Source: Bryobacterales bacterium (GTDB lineage: Bacteria; Acidobacteriota; Terriglobia; Bryobacterales; Bryobacteraceae). From it: a stretch of 64,000 bases of DNA. The stretch spans positions 248,001 to 312,000 of the forward strand of contig JADJWL010000026.1 in NCBI GenBank assembly GCA_016716385.1, in the 5' to 3' direction. Shown here in pieces: positions 45,125 through 55,221 of the stretch. The notes beneath the pieces are model-generated. The model made no database searches. It saw only the letters and a list, made by a program, of their open reading frames with translations, and was not told the DNA's origin. Numbering within the stretch: position 1 is the stretch's first letter; each line of letters begins with the position of its first letter. The translations under genes and the position numbers were made by a program.

Positions 45125-46105
45125 GGCTGATTCTCGCCCTGCTTGCGGCTTCGGCCGCTACCGCGGAGACGCATACCGTCATCGCGGACCAGTATCACCA
45201 CACGTTCTCGCGGTCGCACGCGGTCGTGAAGCGGATCCGCCCGGGCGATACGGTCGCCACCAAGACCGTCGATTCCGCCGGCTTCGACTTTTCCGGAGTC
45301 CGGCGCACGAAGACTCACGGGAATCCGCTAACCGGACCTTTCTTCATCGAAGGCGCGGAACCGGGCGACGCGCTGCTCGTCCGTCTGAACCGGGTCCGCC
45401 TGAACCGGCGCACCGGCTATACCGCGCACCGGATGTCGGCCGGCGCGGTGACTCCGGATTCGGTCCCGCAGATGCCCGGTCCGTATACCGAGGGCTTGAT
45501 CCTGCCCGGACGGGGCGATCTCCTGCCCTGGGATATCGACATTGAGCGCGCTGTGCTCCGGCTGCGGGAGCCGACCGATGGCCGCCTCAAGCTGGAGTTT
45601 CCTGCTGCGCCTATGCTCGGCTGCATCGGAGTCGCCCCCGCGGGCGACTTCTCGCCGACCTCCGGTCCCTCCAGTTTCTACGGCGGCAACATGGACTACT
45701 GGGAGATTCGCGAAGGCGTTGAAGTCTGGCTGCCGGTCTACCACGAGGGCGGGTTGTTATTCATGGGGGACGGGCACGCGCTCCAGGGACATGGAGAAGT
45801 GATCGGCTCCGGTGTCGAAACGTCCTTGGATGTCGAGTTCACGGTCTCTCTGCGCAAGGGCGCGCGAATCGGCAATCCGCGGGTCGTCACGCCGGACCAC
45901 ATCATCAGCATCGGCGCGGTGTCGGACAGTTCCTTGAACAGGGGGCTGCAGATCGCCACGACCGACCTGGCGCGGTGGATTGAATCCGACTATGGAGTCG
46001 GACGGCGGGCTGTCCATCAATTGCTCGGGATGCAGATCCGCTACGACGTGGCGACGCTAGCCGGAGCGGTCGCGGCCAAAGTCGAAAAGAAGTGGCTGCC
46101 CGCGC

Positions 46106-46125
<20 letters not shown>
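45121..46125 (+). CDS. Acetamidase/formamidase family protein, exported
   Basis: A 334-residue FmdA/AmdA-type amidase with an N-terminal signal (LILALLAASAATA), which is unusual as classic members are cytoplasmic. Family marks are GDALLVRL, MLGCIGVAP, GGNMDY preceding WEI, LPVYHEGGLLFMGDGHALQGHGE and EFTVSLRKG. It would release ammonia from short amides such as formamide outside the cytoplasm. It overlaps the upstream gene by 4 bp and the peptide transporter on the other strand by 20 bp. Confidence 0.87.
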
Positions 46126-47553
<1,428 letters not shown>

Positions 47554-47557
<4 letters not shown>

Positions 47558-48972
47558 AACGGTTCGAAGCGCGCCTGGAAGAAGCGGAGGTAGCGGGGTT
47601 CGTAAGTCATGCGCAGGCCGCGGATTTCTTCGCGCTTCTCATGGACGAAGTAGACGGATTCGGCGACGACATCCATGTGCGCCTGTGTGTACACGCGGCG
47701 CGGAATCGTGATGCGGACAAGTTCGAGCTTGGGCAGATACTCGGCACCGGTGTCGCGATTGCGGCCGGCCGACACCGCCCCACGTTCCATCGTGCGCACG
47801 CCGGAGTCGAGATACAGAGCCGCGGCCAGCGTTTGCGCCGGATACTGTTGCTGCGGCACGTGCGGCAGAAAGGCGCGGGCATCCAGGAAGACGCCGTGCC
47901 CCCCGACCGGCTGCACCACCGGAACGCCCCAGTCAATCAACTTCTGGCCCAGATACAGCACTTGCCCGACGCGCGCGCGGATGTGCTCATCCTGCATCGA
48001 TTCCCCGATGCCGCGCGCCACCGCTTCCATGTCGCGTCCGGCCATGCCGCCGTACGTGTGCAGCCCTTCGTAGACCACCACGAGGTTCCGCGCTTCCTCG
48101 AACACGTTCTCGTCGTTGACGGCGAGGAAACCGCCGATGTTGGCGAGCGAATCTTTCTTCGCCGACATCGTGCAGCCGTCCGACAACGCGCACATCTCGC
48201 GCACGATCGCGGCGATCGAGTAATGCTGGTAGCGTTCCTCCCGGTGTTGAATGAAGAAGGCGTTCTCGGCCAGCCGCGTGGCATCGAGAATCAGCCGGAT
48301 TCCATGCGCCTGCGTCACCGCGCGCACCGCCTGCAGATTGGCGAGTGAGATCGGTTGCCCGCCGGCCATGTTCACCGTGCCCGCGATGCAGACGTAGGGG
48401 ATCCGCTGCGCGCCATAGTGCCGGATCGTGGCTTCGAGCTTGTCGAGATCCACGTTGCCCTTGAACGGATGCGTGCTCGCGGGGTCATGGGCTTCATCGA
48501 CGATCACATCGACGAACCGGCCGCCGGCCAGTTCCTGGTGGAGCCGGGTCGTCGTGAAGTACATGTTGCCGGGTACCACGTCGCCCGGCTGGATCAGGAT
48601 CTTCGAGAGCAGGTTCTCCGCGCCGCGGCCCTGATGCGTCGGCACGACGAACCGGTAGCCGTAATACTTGTGCACCGCGTCTTCGAGGTGAAAGAAGTTC
48701 CGGCTGCCGGCGTACGCCTCGTCACCCAGCATCATGCCCGCCCACTGGGAATCGCTCATCGCCGACGTCCCGGAATCCGTCAGCAGATCGATGTAGACGT
48801 CTTCGGACCGCAGCAGGAACGTGTTGTAGCCGGCTTTCTCGATGGCGTGCCGGCGCTGGTCGGCCGTGGGGACGTGCACCGGCTCCACGACCTTGATCCG
48901 GAACGGCTCGGCCCAACTGCGGCGCTTGGGCGGGTCGGGCGATCCCGCTCCGGGCCTCATCGATTGGCTCAT
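47554..48972 (-). CDS. tpl: Tyrosine phenol-lyase (beta-eliminating lyase family)
   Basis: PLP enzyme of 472 residues that would split L-tyrosine to phenol, pyruvate and ammonia. The PLP lysine is K273 in MSAKKDSLANIGGFL. The close relative tryptophanase has an aliphatic residue where tyrosine phenol-lyase has Arg381; here MERGAVSAGRN places R397 there, and with the same 16-residue offset K273 matches K257 and T140 matches T124 of the Citrobacter enzyme. This set favours tyrosine over tryptophan as substrate. The C-terminal IPRRVYTQAHMDVVAE and LRFFQARF also fit. It lies 4 bp after the beta-sandwich gene and overlaps the transporter gene. Confidence 0.88.
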
Positions 48973-48976
48973 TGTT

Positions 48977-49948
48977 CTATAGCAGCGGCAAAATCACGCG
49001 GTCCAGTTCGGCGTCTGTCCAATCCCGCACCGTGACGCCCTTGTGCAGGCTCCAGTGCTCGGTGTGTTCCGCCGTGGCGCCGGGGGCCAGCATTTCGAGT
49101 GGGCCGAGGGTTTCCAATTCCAGCATGTCGCCGTTGGTAAACGTCTCGTACGAGGCGCCCAGATCGGGGTACGGCTTGCCCGCCTGCCCCTTCGCGCGCT
49201 TGATGAACGCCTCCCCGTTCAACAGGTACGCGCCCCAGTTTTCCGTGTGGAAGGAGCCGATCTTCATGGGCACGGAATTGGCCGGATCCTGCCGCAGCGC
49301 GATGTACTTCTTCGTGAAGATCCACCGTGGGTCGCTCAGGTCGGTGAACGCCCAGATGATCAGCGGGTTGGTGGGCGCCAGGACCTCGGGGTGGGTGCCC
49401 CTGGGCGGCAGGCCGAACACCCCGACCCCGCTCTGCGCCATCACGGTCAGAACCCACGGCGCAAGTTCCACGGTCCAGACGTTGTGATTCGTCACGCGGT
49501 GGATCACTTCGACGCGCGTGCCTGACGGCGCCAGGCGGATCTCGACTTGTTTGCGCAGCCCCGCTTTCTGTTCAAGGGGCGCAGTGGCGATCAAGACGCC
49601 ATCGCGCGCTTCGATGTCCACCGGAAAGTTATCGACCGCGTAGGTAACCGGGGAAATCTCCGGCGCTACCTCGGGCGCAATCCAGAAGCGGTGTCCGCCG
49701 CGGATGCGCCATTCGCTCTCGCCCGATCTGCCCATCTGCTCGTCGAATTCCTTGAACAGATTCTGGCCACCGGTGAAACCGAAGCGGATGACGCGCGGGC
49801 CGACATCGGCCGTGACAATCAGTTCCACCTCGCCATTCGTCACGCGGAAACAATTGTTCCAGCCTTTGTATTCGGTCTTTTCAATGCGTACAGCCGCGGG
49901 TGTCGTCATAGCGATCAGTAGAAGTCCGGAGAGGGCGCAAAGCCGCAT
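48977..49948 (-). CDS. Secreted beta-sandwich protein (mutarotase-like / DUF4380-like)
   Basis: A 323-residue exported protein (LCALSGLLLIAMTTPAA signal). The body has alternating beta-strands such as VELIVTADVGPRVIRFGF, GHRFWIAPE, VEVIHRVTNHNVWTVELAPW and a conserved GTHPEVLAPTNPLIIWAF, resembling galactose mutarotase-like proteins of the DUF4380 type. A catalytic function cannot be shown. It starts 12 bp after the O-methyltransferase gene and ends 4 bp before tpl, inside the five-gene set. Confidence 0.6.
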   Translation of the reverse strand: MRLCALSGLLLIAMTTPAAVRIEKTEYKGWNNCFRVTNGEVELIVTADVGPRVIRFGFTGGQNLFKEFDEQMGRSGESEWRIRGGHRFWIAPEVAPEISPVTYAVDNFPVDIEARDGVLIATAPLEQKAGLRKQVEIRLAPSGTRVEVIHRVTNHNVWTVELAPWVLTVMAQSGVGVFGLPPRGTHPEVLAPTNPLIIWAFTDLSDPRWIFTKKYIALRQDPANSVPMKIGSFHTENWGAYLLNGEAFIKRAKGQAGKPYPDLGASYETFTNGDMLELETLGPLEMLAPGATAEHTEHWSLHKGVTVRDWTDAELDRVILPLL

Positions 49949-49960
49949 GTGCGTAACCCT

Positions 49961-50971
49961 TCACTTTACCGCGAGCACGGCGTCCAGAGGGGTGCCCGTG
50001 CGCTTGCCGTCCACCTTGCTGAAGCCCGCTTCGAGCAGCAGCGCACGGTACTCCTCGAGCGTGCGCTCCTTGCCTTCCGTACAAACCAGCATATTAAGCG
50101 ACTGGAGGTGCGCTGACAGGGGTCCGGACTTGTCGGGATCGAGCAGCTTCTCGGCCAGCAGAAGCCCGCCGCCCGGCTGGAGACGGTCGGCGATAGTGCG
50201 CAGCAGGTGGCCGATCTTCTCCTCCGACCAGTCATGCAGGATCCGGCCGAGGGCGTAGAGGTCCGCGTCGGGTAGCGGATCGGAGAAGAAGTCGCCAGCG
50301 ACGCACTCGATCCGGTCGCGGGCCGGCGAGTCGGCGATCTTTTCCCGCGCGACCGGGATCACGCGCGGCAGGTCGAAGACGATGCCGCGCAGTTTCGGAT
50401 ACCGCTCGCACGCGGCGATCGCCAGGTGTCCGGTGGCGCCGCCAAGGTCCGCGATGGTGTTGAAGCGCCCCAGATCGAACGCCGCGGCGACCTTGGGCGA
50501 GCTGATGCGGCCGAACCCGTGCATGCCCAGGACAAACGTTCGCATCTCCTCGTCGGTACGGAAGAAATGGCTGAAGATGGGGCCATCGAGACCAAAGGTC
50601 TGTGGCCAGCGGTGCGTTCCCTCGCGGACGGCGTCCTCCAGGTTGCCCCACATCCGGTGCAGGACCTGGTTCGAGTACAGGATGTATCCGATGAGGGTCT
50701 CGGGACTCGACCGCAGCAGGTAACGCGCGGCCAGCGCGGTGTTGGAATACAGGCCGTCGCGCTTGAGCAGCAGGCCCAGCGCCACGCAGGTATCCAGCAG
50801 GCGTTCCAGCGCGTCGGCATCGGCGGTCAGGGCCGGGGCAAGAGTGGCCACTCCGGCCGGATCGCCGGCTAACTGCTCAAACACCCCCAGTTCGACGGCG
50901 GCGAACATTGCCTTGGAGCGCCGGAAGGCTTCGATGAGGTCAATGATGGGAGCGGGATTCGATTGGTTCAT
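49961..50971 (-). CDS. Class I SAM-dependent O-methyltransferase (ASMT/hydroxyindole type)
   Basis: A 336-residue enzyme with an N-terminal winged-helix dimerisation domain (AMFAAVELGVFEQLAG; RDGLYSNTALAARYLLRSSP) and a C-terminal Rossmann methyltransferase domain: ADLGGATGHLAIAACERYP for SAM, GRILHDWSEEKIGHLLR containing the likely catalytic histidine, and PGGGLLLAEKLLDPD. These enzymes methylate phenolic hydroxyls. ATG 50971 overlaps the thiL stop by 4 bp; an open frame continues upstream through thiL but lacks family sequence. Its place beside tyrosine phenol-lyase makes a phenolic substrate worth testing. Confidence 0.87.
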   Translation of the reverse strand: MNQSNPAPIIDLIEAFRRSKAMFAAVELGVFEQLAGDPAGVATLAPALTADADALERLLDTCVALGLLLKRDGLYSNTALAARYLLRSSPETLIGYILYSNQVLHRMWGNLEDAVREGTHRWPQTFGLDGPIFSHFFRTDEEMRTFVLGMHGFGRISSPKVAAAFDLGRFNTIADLGGATGHLAIAACERYPKLRGIVFDLPRVIPVAREKIADSPARDRIECVAGDFFSDPLPDADLYALGRILHDWSEEKIGHLLRTIADRLQPGGGLLLAEKLLDPDKSGPLSAHLQSLNMLVCTEGKERTLEEYRALLLEAGFSKVDGKRTGTPLDAVLAVK

Positions 50972-51879
50972 GGAGTCTGGAAATGATCGTACCCTGCCGG
51001 GACCAGCGCCTGCCCGCCGAGGGACATCGTGCCCGGCTCGCCGTTCCGGATGCGCCCAATGCACGTCAGGGGCAGATCGCCCAGAGCGCAGATGCTGAGC
51101 GGGGCAGGCAGGGTGAAAACCAGTTCGTAGTCGTCCCCGCCGTGGAGCGCCTGCTGCAGCGAGGCGCCGGGGAACAGCGGAATACCGTCGAGGACCGCGG
51201 CCACGCCGGATGCCAGACACAGCCGGTGCAGATCGAGCGCCAGGCCGTCGCTCACATCGATCGCCGCGGTTGCGCCCCAGGTCCGCAACTGGCAGCCGAG
51301 GTCGAGGCGGGGCTCGGGACGGAGGTGCCGCTCCCAGGCAGCGCCCGTGCCGGATTCCAGCCCGAGAGCGGCGCCGCCAAGCTGTCCGGAAACGTAGATC
51401 CAGTCCCCAGCCTGAGCGCCCGACCGTCGCAGGGCCAGCCCGCGCGGTACCCCGCCGCAGGCGACGATGTCGGCGGCGAACCGCTCCTGCCGCGCCAGAT
51501 CGCCTCCCGCGAGGGGAATCCCGGCCCGCCTGGCAAGAGCCAGGAAGCCGTCGAGAAATTCGTCAATCCACGCGTCATCCGCCCAGTCGGGGAGGGCGAG
51601 CGATAGCAGGCAAAAGCGCGGCGACGCCCCCATCGCAGCCAGATCGCTCAGTCCGCGCGCCAGCGTTTTGTGCCCGGCTGACCCCGCGGAATGGTCCGTT
51701 CGGCGGAAATGACGGTCCTCAAGGAACAGGTCAGTCGTGAACACCAGATCTTCGTCCTCCGCCGGCCGGAACACCGCGCAGTCGTCCCCGATACCGAGGA
51801 CCAGGCCGGCGCTTTCGCCTGTTCCTTTTGTGACAATTCGCGCGATAACCGAATTCTCACTTGACCGTTCCCGCCGCAT
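50968..51879 (-). CDS. thiL: Thiamine-monophosphate kinase
   Basis: Phosphorylates thiamine phosphate to thiamine diphosphate, the last step of the pathway. Of 303 residues, the family motifs GIGDDCAVF, TTDLFLEDRHF, LARGLSDLAAMGA, AIDVSDGLALDL and LHGGDDYELVF are present. The start is set at ATG 51879 because family members begin with ENSVIARI; an in-frame ATG at 51909 would add ten residues. No TPP riboswitch motif was seen upstream. It heads the five-gene set. The other thiamine gene here, thiE (60732), is 9 kb away. Confidence 0.92.
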   Translation of the reverse strand: MRRERSSENSVIARIVTKGTGESAGLVLGIGDDCAVFRPAEDEDLVFTTDLFLEDRHFRRTDHSAGSAGHKTLARGLSDLAAMGASPRFCLLSLALPDWADDAWIDEFLDGFLALARRAGIPLAGGDLARQERFAADIVACGGVPRGLALRRSGAQAGDWIYVSGQLGGAALGLESGTGAAWERHLRPEPRLDLGCQLRTWGATAAIDVSDGLALDLHRLCLASGVAAVLDGIPLFPGASLQQALHGGDDYELVFTLPAPLSICALGDLPLTCIGRIRNGEPGTMSLGGQALVPAGYDHFQTP

Positions 51880-51889
51880 CTGCGACAAT
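51861..51889 (+). promoter_or_regulatory. Candidate promoter of the cold-shock gene
   Basis: TTGACC (51861-51866) and GACAAT (51884-51889) with a 17-bp spacer on the plus strand, reading towards the cold-shock gene. It would give a leader of about 124 bases containing the hairpin at 51934-51962. It overlaps the 5' end of thiL on the other strand. Confidence 0.4.
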
Positions 51890-51933
51890 CTTATTGAATT
51901 TTTGTCCATGCTGTTTGCCGCAAAGTGATGCCA

Positions 51934-51962
51934 GCTACGGGATCTCCTTCCCGTAGCTTTTT
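51934..51962 (+). terminator. Intrinsic terminator hairpin in the leader of the cold-shock gene (possible attenuator)
   Basis: GCTACGGGA (51934-51942) and TCCCGTAGC (51949-51957) form a perfect 9-bp stem with a 6-base loop, followed by TTTTT (51958-51962). It faces the plus strand, but no plus-strand gene ends upstream since thiL runs the other way. It therefore most likely acts on transcripts heading into the cold-shock gene 58 bases later. On the minus strand the loop reads AGGAGA. Confidence 0.6.
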
Positions 51963-52019
51963 GCGTTTAGGGGGATAGGTCGCAGGAGCGGCGGCGCGTG
52001 GTCCAAGGAGAAGGGTGAA

Positions 52020-52220
52020 GTGAGGGAAAAGGGTATCGTGAAGTGGTTCAACGCCGCCAAGGGCTATGGATTCATCCAGCGTTCCACCGGCGATGACGTG
52101 TTTGTCCATTACTCCGCAATTCAATCCTCCGGCTACCGGACTCTGGATCAGGGGGTGGAAGTGGAGTTTGAAGTCCGGGAGGGCCCGAAGGGGCTGCTCG
52201 CGGAAAACGTTTCGTTCTAG
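52020..52220 (+). CDS. csp: Cold-shock protein (CspA family)
   Basis: A 66-residue single-domain nucleic-acid chaperone. The RNA-binding motifs are KGYGFIQ (RNP1, about 14-20) and DVFVHY (RNP2, about 26-31), after the typical start KGIVKWFNAA. The start is GTG 52020 with AAGGAG at 52006-52011 well spaced. The leader holds a perfect terminator hairpin, suggesting control by premature termination, in line with the regulated leaders known for cold-shock mRNAs. Confidence 0.95.
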   Translation: MREKGIVKWFNAAKGYGFIQRSTGDDVFVHYSAIQSSGYRTLDQGVEVEFEVREGPKGLLAENVSF

Positions 52221-52262
52221 CCGCAGGCCGACTGTCCTGTTCTGTTTCATTTTGATTACAAG

Positions 52263-53213
52263 CTAGGCCCGCAGTCGATAGAAGAACCACGCCAGTCCGG
52301 CCGCCAGCAGAACCGCGGCCAAAGCGGGCACCGGGCGGCGCGTCCCCACGCGCGCCGCCGTCCACCCGAGACCGAATAACGCCAGCAGTTCGGCGATCAG
52401 AGCGCCCGAGAGCACCGCGGCAACTGAGAAATCGCCGTCCCGCAGCAGCATCGCGAAGGCTAACCCGTGGAGCGTGCCGAGGGCGGCCGCGACCAGCCAG
52501 CGGCGTCCCGCCTCGGGCAGAAGCAGGATTTCCACGGCCATATAGGCGATCGTCAGGGCCATGGCGGCCTCGACGAAACGCGGTGCGGGATTCCATGGCG
52601 TCAGCGGCACTACAAGCGCCGACGCCATTTGCCCGGCGAGGTACGCTGCCACGATAGCCAGGAATTCCGAGCGCCGCCGGGCAGCGAGCACAAGCGCCAA
52701 ATAAAACAACCATTGCACGGCGCCGCCCACCGCTCGTTTAGCCCCGGTGAACGCCTGCCGTGTGGTGACTTCCCACATGGATGGCGGAGAGAAGCGCAGG
52801 TCCGCCTGGGTAAAGGTAAAGTCAAATACTGCCTGATCACGCATCTCGCCCCGGCTTGCGCGCAGAATATGCACGTGGTTTGGGACCGTCACGGTGTGGA
52901 GGCGGCATTCGACACGCAGCCGTTCGACCGGATCCTGGAATTGGATCTCGGCCGAACAGAGGTATGCATCTTCGTCAGAATCCTCGCGGCAGGAGGGGTT
53001 CACGAGACGGCCGGCAACGCCCTCCGACGAGAACCGCAACGCGTCGAACAGGGCGCGCTGCGGATCGGTGACGTGGGCGATCTCATAGAGCGGCATACGC
53101 AGTTCGAAGCGGGCGCGATTGCCCTCGACGGTGAGCGTCCCGGTACTCATGCTCATGACGTGGCCCCAGAGCGGGGCCACGCCGAGCATGGCGATGAGTG
53201 TGGCGGTTCTCAA
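52263..53213 (-). CDS. HupE/UreJ-like membrane protein with exported N-terminal domain
   Basis: A 316-residue protein: signal peptide, a soluble beta-rich domain to about residue 155, then six or so helices of the HupE/UreJ_2 type (FYLALVLAARRRSEFLAIVAAYLAGQ; ALTIAYMAVEILLLPE; LGTLHGLAFAMLL in parts). HupE relatives move nickel or other metals, but the family is broad, and no hydrogenase or urease gene is nearby. It overlaps the aldehyde dehydrogenase stop by 4 bp, so it is cotranscribed with it. The role is uncertain. Confidence 0.72.
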   Translation of the reverse strand: MRTATLIAMLGVAPLWGHVMSMSTGTLTVEGNRARFELRMPLYEIAHVTDPQRALFDALRFSSEGVAGRLVNPSCREDSDEDAYLCSAEIQFQDPVERLRVECRLHTVTVPNHVHILRASRGEMRDQAVFDFTFTQADLRFSPPSMWEVTTRQAFTGAKRAVGGAVQWLFYLALVLAARRRSEFLAIVAAYLAGQMASALVVPLTPWNPAPRFVEAAMALTIAYMAVEILLLPEAGRRWLVAAALGTLHGLAFAMLLRDGDFSVAAVLSGALIAELLALFGLGWTAARVGTRRPVPALAAVLLAAGLAWFFYRLRA

Positions 53214-54658
53214 TACTTCAGGTAAATGGTCTTGTAGTCGGAGTAGAAGTCCAGCGCGGCCGGCCCCTGCTCCTTCGGGCCGAAGCTCGACTCCTTGGTG
53301 CCGCCGAACGGGAGCTGGTATTCAACTCCGGCGCTGGGCAGGTTCACGGTAATGAGGCCCGCTTCCATCCCGTAAACGAAATCGAAGGTGTTCGCGACGT
53401 TCGTCGTCTGCACAGACGCCGAAAGTCCGAACGGGCTGTTGTTGGCGATCCGCAGTGCGTCCTGGAAGTTCTTCGCCTTCATTACCGCAAGGACGGGGCC
53501 GAAGATCTCCTCCTTGGCAATCACCATCTCTTCGGTCACGTCGGCGAAGATCGTGGGCTCGACGAAGTAGCCCTTGTCGTAGTCGCCGCCGGTGAGACGG
53601 TTGCCGCCGATCTTCGGCGCTCCGGCTTCCTTCTTGCCCACTTCGATATAGTGGAGCACCGTGTCCAACTGCCCCTGGTCCACGGCGGGACCGATGTGGA
53701 CGCCGGGCTCCATGCCGTTGCCCACCTTCAGCTTGGCGGTGCGTTCGACCAGCGCCTGGACGAAGCGGTCATAGATCGCTTCATCGACGATGGCGCGGCT
53801 GGTGGCGGTGCACTTCTGGCCGGTGGAGAAGAACGCTGCGTTGACGACGTTCTCGACCGCGGAGTTGAAGTCGGCGTCGGCGCAGACGATGGTCGGGTTC
53901 TTCCCGCCCATTTCCAACTGGATCCGCAGGCGGCGCTTGGACGCTTCCCCGTGCAGCCATTCACCGATCTGGCAGGATCCGGTGAAGGAGATCGCCTTGA
54001 GTCCCTTTGCCTCGACCAGCGCGCGGCCGAGTTCGCCGCCGGAGCCGGCGATGAAGTTCACCACGCCCTTCGGAGCGCCCGCTTCGTGCAGGGCTTCGAC
54101 GATGCGCCAGGCGCTGAGCGGCGCGGCCGACGCGGGCTTCACGATCGCGGTATTGCCGCAGATCAAGGCAGGAGCCAGCTTCCAGGCGGGAATCGCGCTG
54201 GGGAAGTTCCAAGGCGTCACCAGGCCTACGACACCGATCGCCTTGCGGATGGCGAACATGTGCACGCGGTCTCGCTCGCTGGGAACAACGTACCCGGGCA
54301 GCCGCGACCCTTCACTGCCGAAATAGCGGAAGATGTTGATCGTCCGGCGCACTTCGCCCTTGGCTTCGGGCAGGGTCTTGCCCTCTTCGCGGGTCATCTC
54401 CTCGCCGAGTTGATCGAACTTCTTTTCCATGATGTCCGCGGCCTTGAAGAGAATGTTGCCGCGGGCCGGTCCGGGCATGGCGGACCAGGCGGGAAAGGCG
54501 TTTGACGCCGCTTCGGCGGCGGCCGCCATGTCCTGCGCCGTACCTTTCGCGAACAGGCCGACGATTTCGTCTGTGTTGGCGGGATTGCGGTTCTCAAACG
54601 TGGCCGCGCCGCCCACCCATTCGCCGTTGATGTAGTTGAGGAACGTTGGTGTGCTCAT
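53210..54658 (-). CDS. NAD(P)-dependent aldehyde dehydrogenase (alpha-ketoglutaric semialdehyde dehydrogenase-like)
   Basis: A 482-residue cytoplasmic enzyme. It has VVGLVTPWNFPSAIPAWKLAPAL, the general-base motif LEMGGKNP, the catalytic cysteine in FFSTGQKCTATSR, and KEEIFGPVLAV near the end. The GQKCTATSR form and overall sequence resemble 2,5-dioxopentanoate dehydrogenases of pentose and sugar-acid breakdown, but no matching pathway genes lie nearby, so the substrate is only a guess. A TATAAT lies 27 bases before the ATG. Confidence 0.85.
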   Translation of the reverse strand: MSTPTFLNYINGEWVGGAATFENRNPANTDEIVGLFAKGTAQDMAAAAEAASNAFPAWSAMPGPARGNILFKAADIMEKKFDQLGEEMTREEGKTLPEAKGEVRRTINIFRYFGSEGSRLPGYVVPSERDRVHMFAIRKAIGVVGLVTPWNFPSAIPAWKLAPALICGNTAIVKPASAAPLSAWRIVEALHEAGAPKGVVNFIAGSGGELGRALVEAKGLKAISFTGSCQIGEWLHGEASKRRLRIQLEMGGKNPTIVCADADFNSAVENVVNAAFFSTGQKCTATSRAIVDEAIYDRFVQALVERTAKLKVGNGMEPGVHIGPAVDQGQLDTVLHYIEVGKKEAGAPKIGGNRLTGGDYDKGYFVEPTIFADVTEEMVIAKEEIFGPVLAVMKAKNFQDALRIANNSPFGLSASVQTTNVANTFDFVYGMEAGLITVNLPSAGVEYQLPFGGTKESSFGPKEQGPAALDFYSDYKTIYLKY

Positions 54659-54710
54659 GGAGTCTCTTTTCGTGGGGTGAAGCCTGATTATATCGCGTGG
54701 GGCCGGTGCG

Positions 54711-55160
54711 TCAGGCGGCTTCGAGCCACCAGCACGCGAGCGCGAGCGCCGTCACGAGTCCGCCGGCGGGCCGGGTGGACGCGCTTCCGCAGCCGGCGGC
54801 GGAAACGACGGCGCGCACTTCGGCGAGCTGGCGCTCCAGCTCTGCGCGGACGCCCAGGCCGGCCGCGATCGCAAGCCGGTCCTCGCGCAGCACTGTCCAC
54901 AGCGCTTCGAGCAGCTCGCCGGGTTCCGCGTAGGTGACCGGGATGTCCGGCGCCTGGGTGCCGGGAAGCGCGATGATCGCGAGCCGGCCCATCACTTCGG
55001 GTGCTCTGGCGATTCGCAGAACCGCCGCTGGGAGCGCATCCGGACCCGGGCACTCGCCGTAGCGCATGCGCAACATGCCTTCGTGCGACTCGACCAGGGC
55101 GATGCCGTCCCGCGCGTCCACGCCGAGAGCAAAGCGCGGACGCGGTATCGCGGTATTCAT
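54711..55160 (-). CDS. Hypothetical protein
   Basis: A 149-residue protein from ATG 55160 with no family I recognise. It begins RPRFALGVDARDGIALVES, has a central helical part (LWTVLREDRLAIAAGLGVRAELERQL) and ends in a hydrophobic stretch (LVTALALACWWLEAA) that could anchor it. It is divergent from the bicupin gene with 61 bp between. An in-frame upstream extension to 55313 exists but runs across the bicupin gene start. Coding is supported mainly by GC pattern and position. Confidence 0.5.
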   Translation of the reverse strand: MNTAIPRPRFALGVDARDGIALVESHEGMLRMRYGECPGPDALPAAVLRIARAPEVMGRLAIIALPGTQAPDIPVTYAEPGELLEALWTVLREDRLAIAAGLGVRAELERQLAEVRAVVSAAGCGSASTRPAGGLVTALALACWWLEAA

Positions 55161-55207
55161 GGGGGCCACGTCTTCTACCCCGATCATACGCGGGGTGTCA
55201 AGCGAAC

Positions 55208-55213
55208 TATAAT
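55208..55213 (+). promoter_or_regulatory. Perfect -10 box (TATAAT) 8 bases before the bicupin start
   Basis: TATAAT is followed by TCCCGCAT and the ATG at 55222. No Shine-Dalgarno sequence fits, so a leaderless mRNA is plausible. No clear -35 was found. Confidence 0.5.
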
Positions 55214-55221
55214 TCCCGCAT

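Noticed and set aside
51880..52019. TPP riboswitch upstream of thiL
   Set aside because: The hairpin present is a simple stem with T5 on the opposite strand and lacks the conserved riboswitch core such as CTGAGA; none was seen before thiE either.
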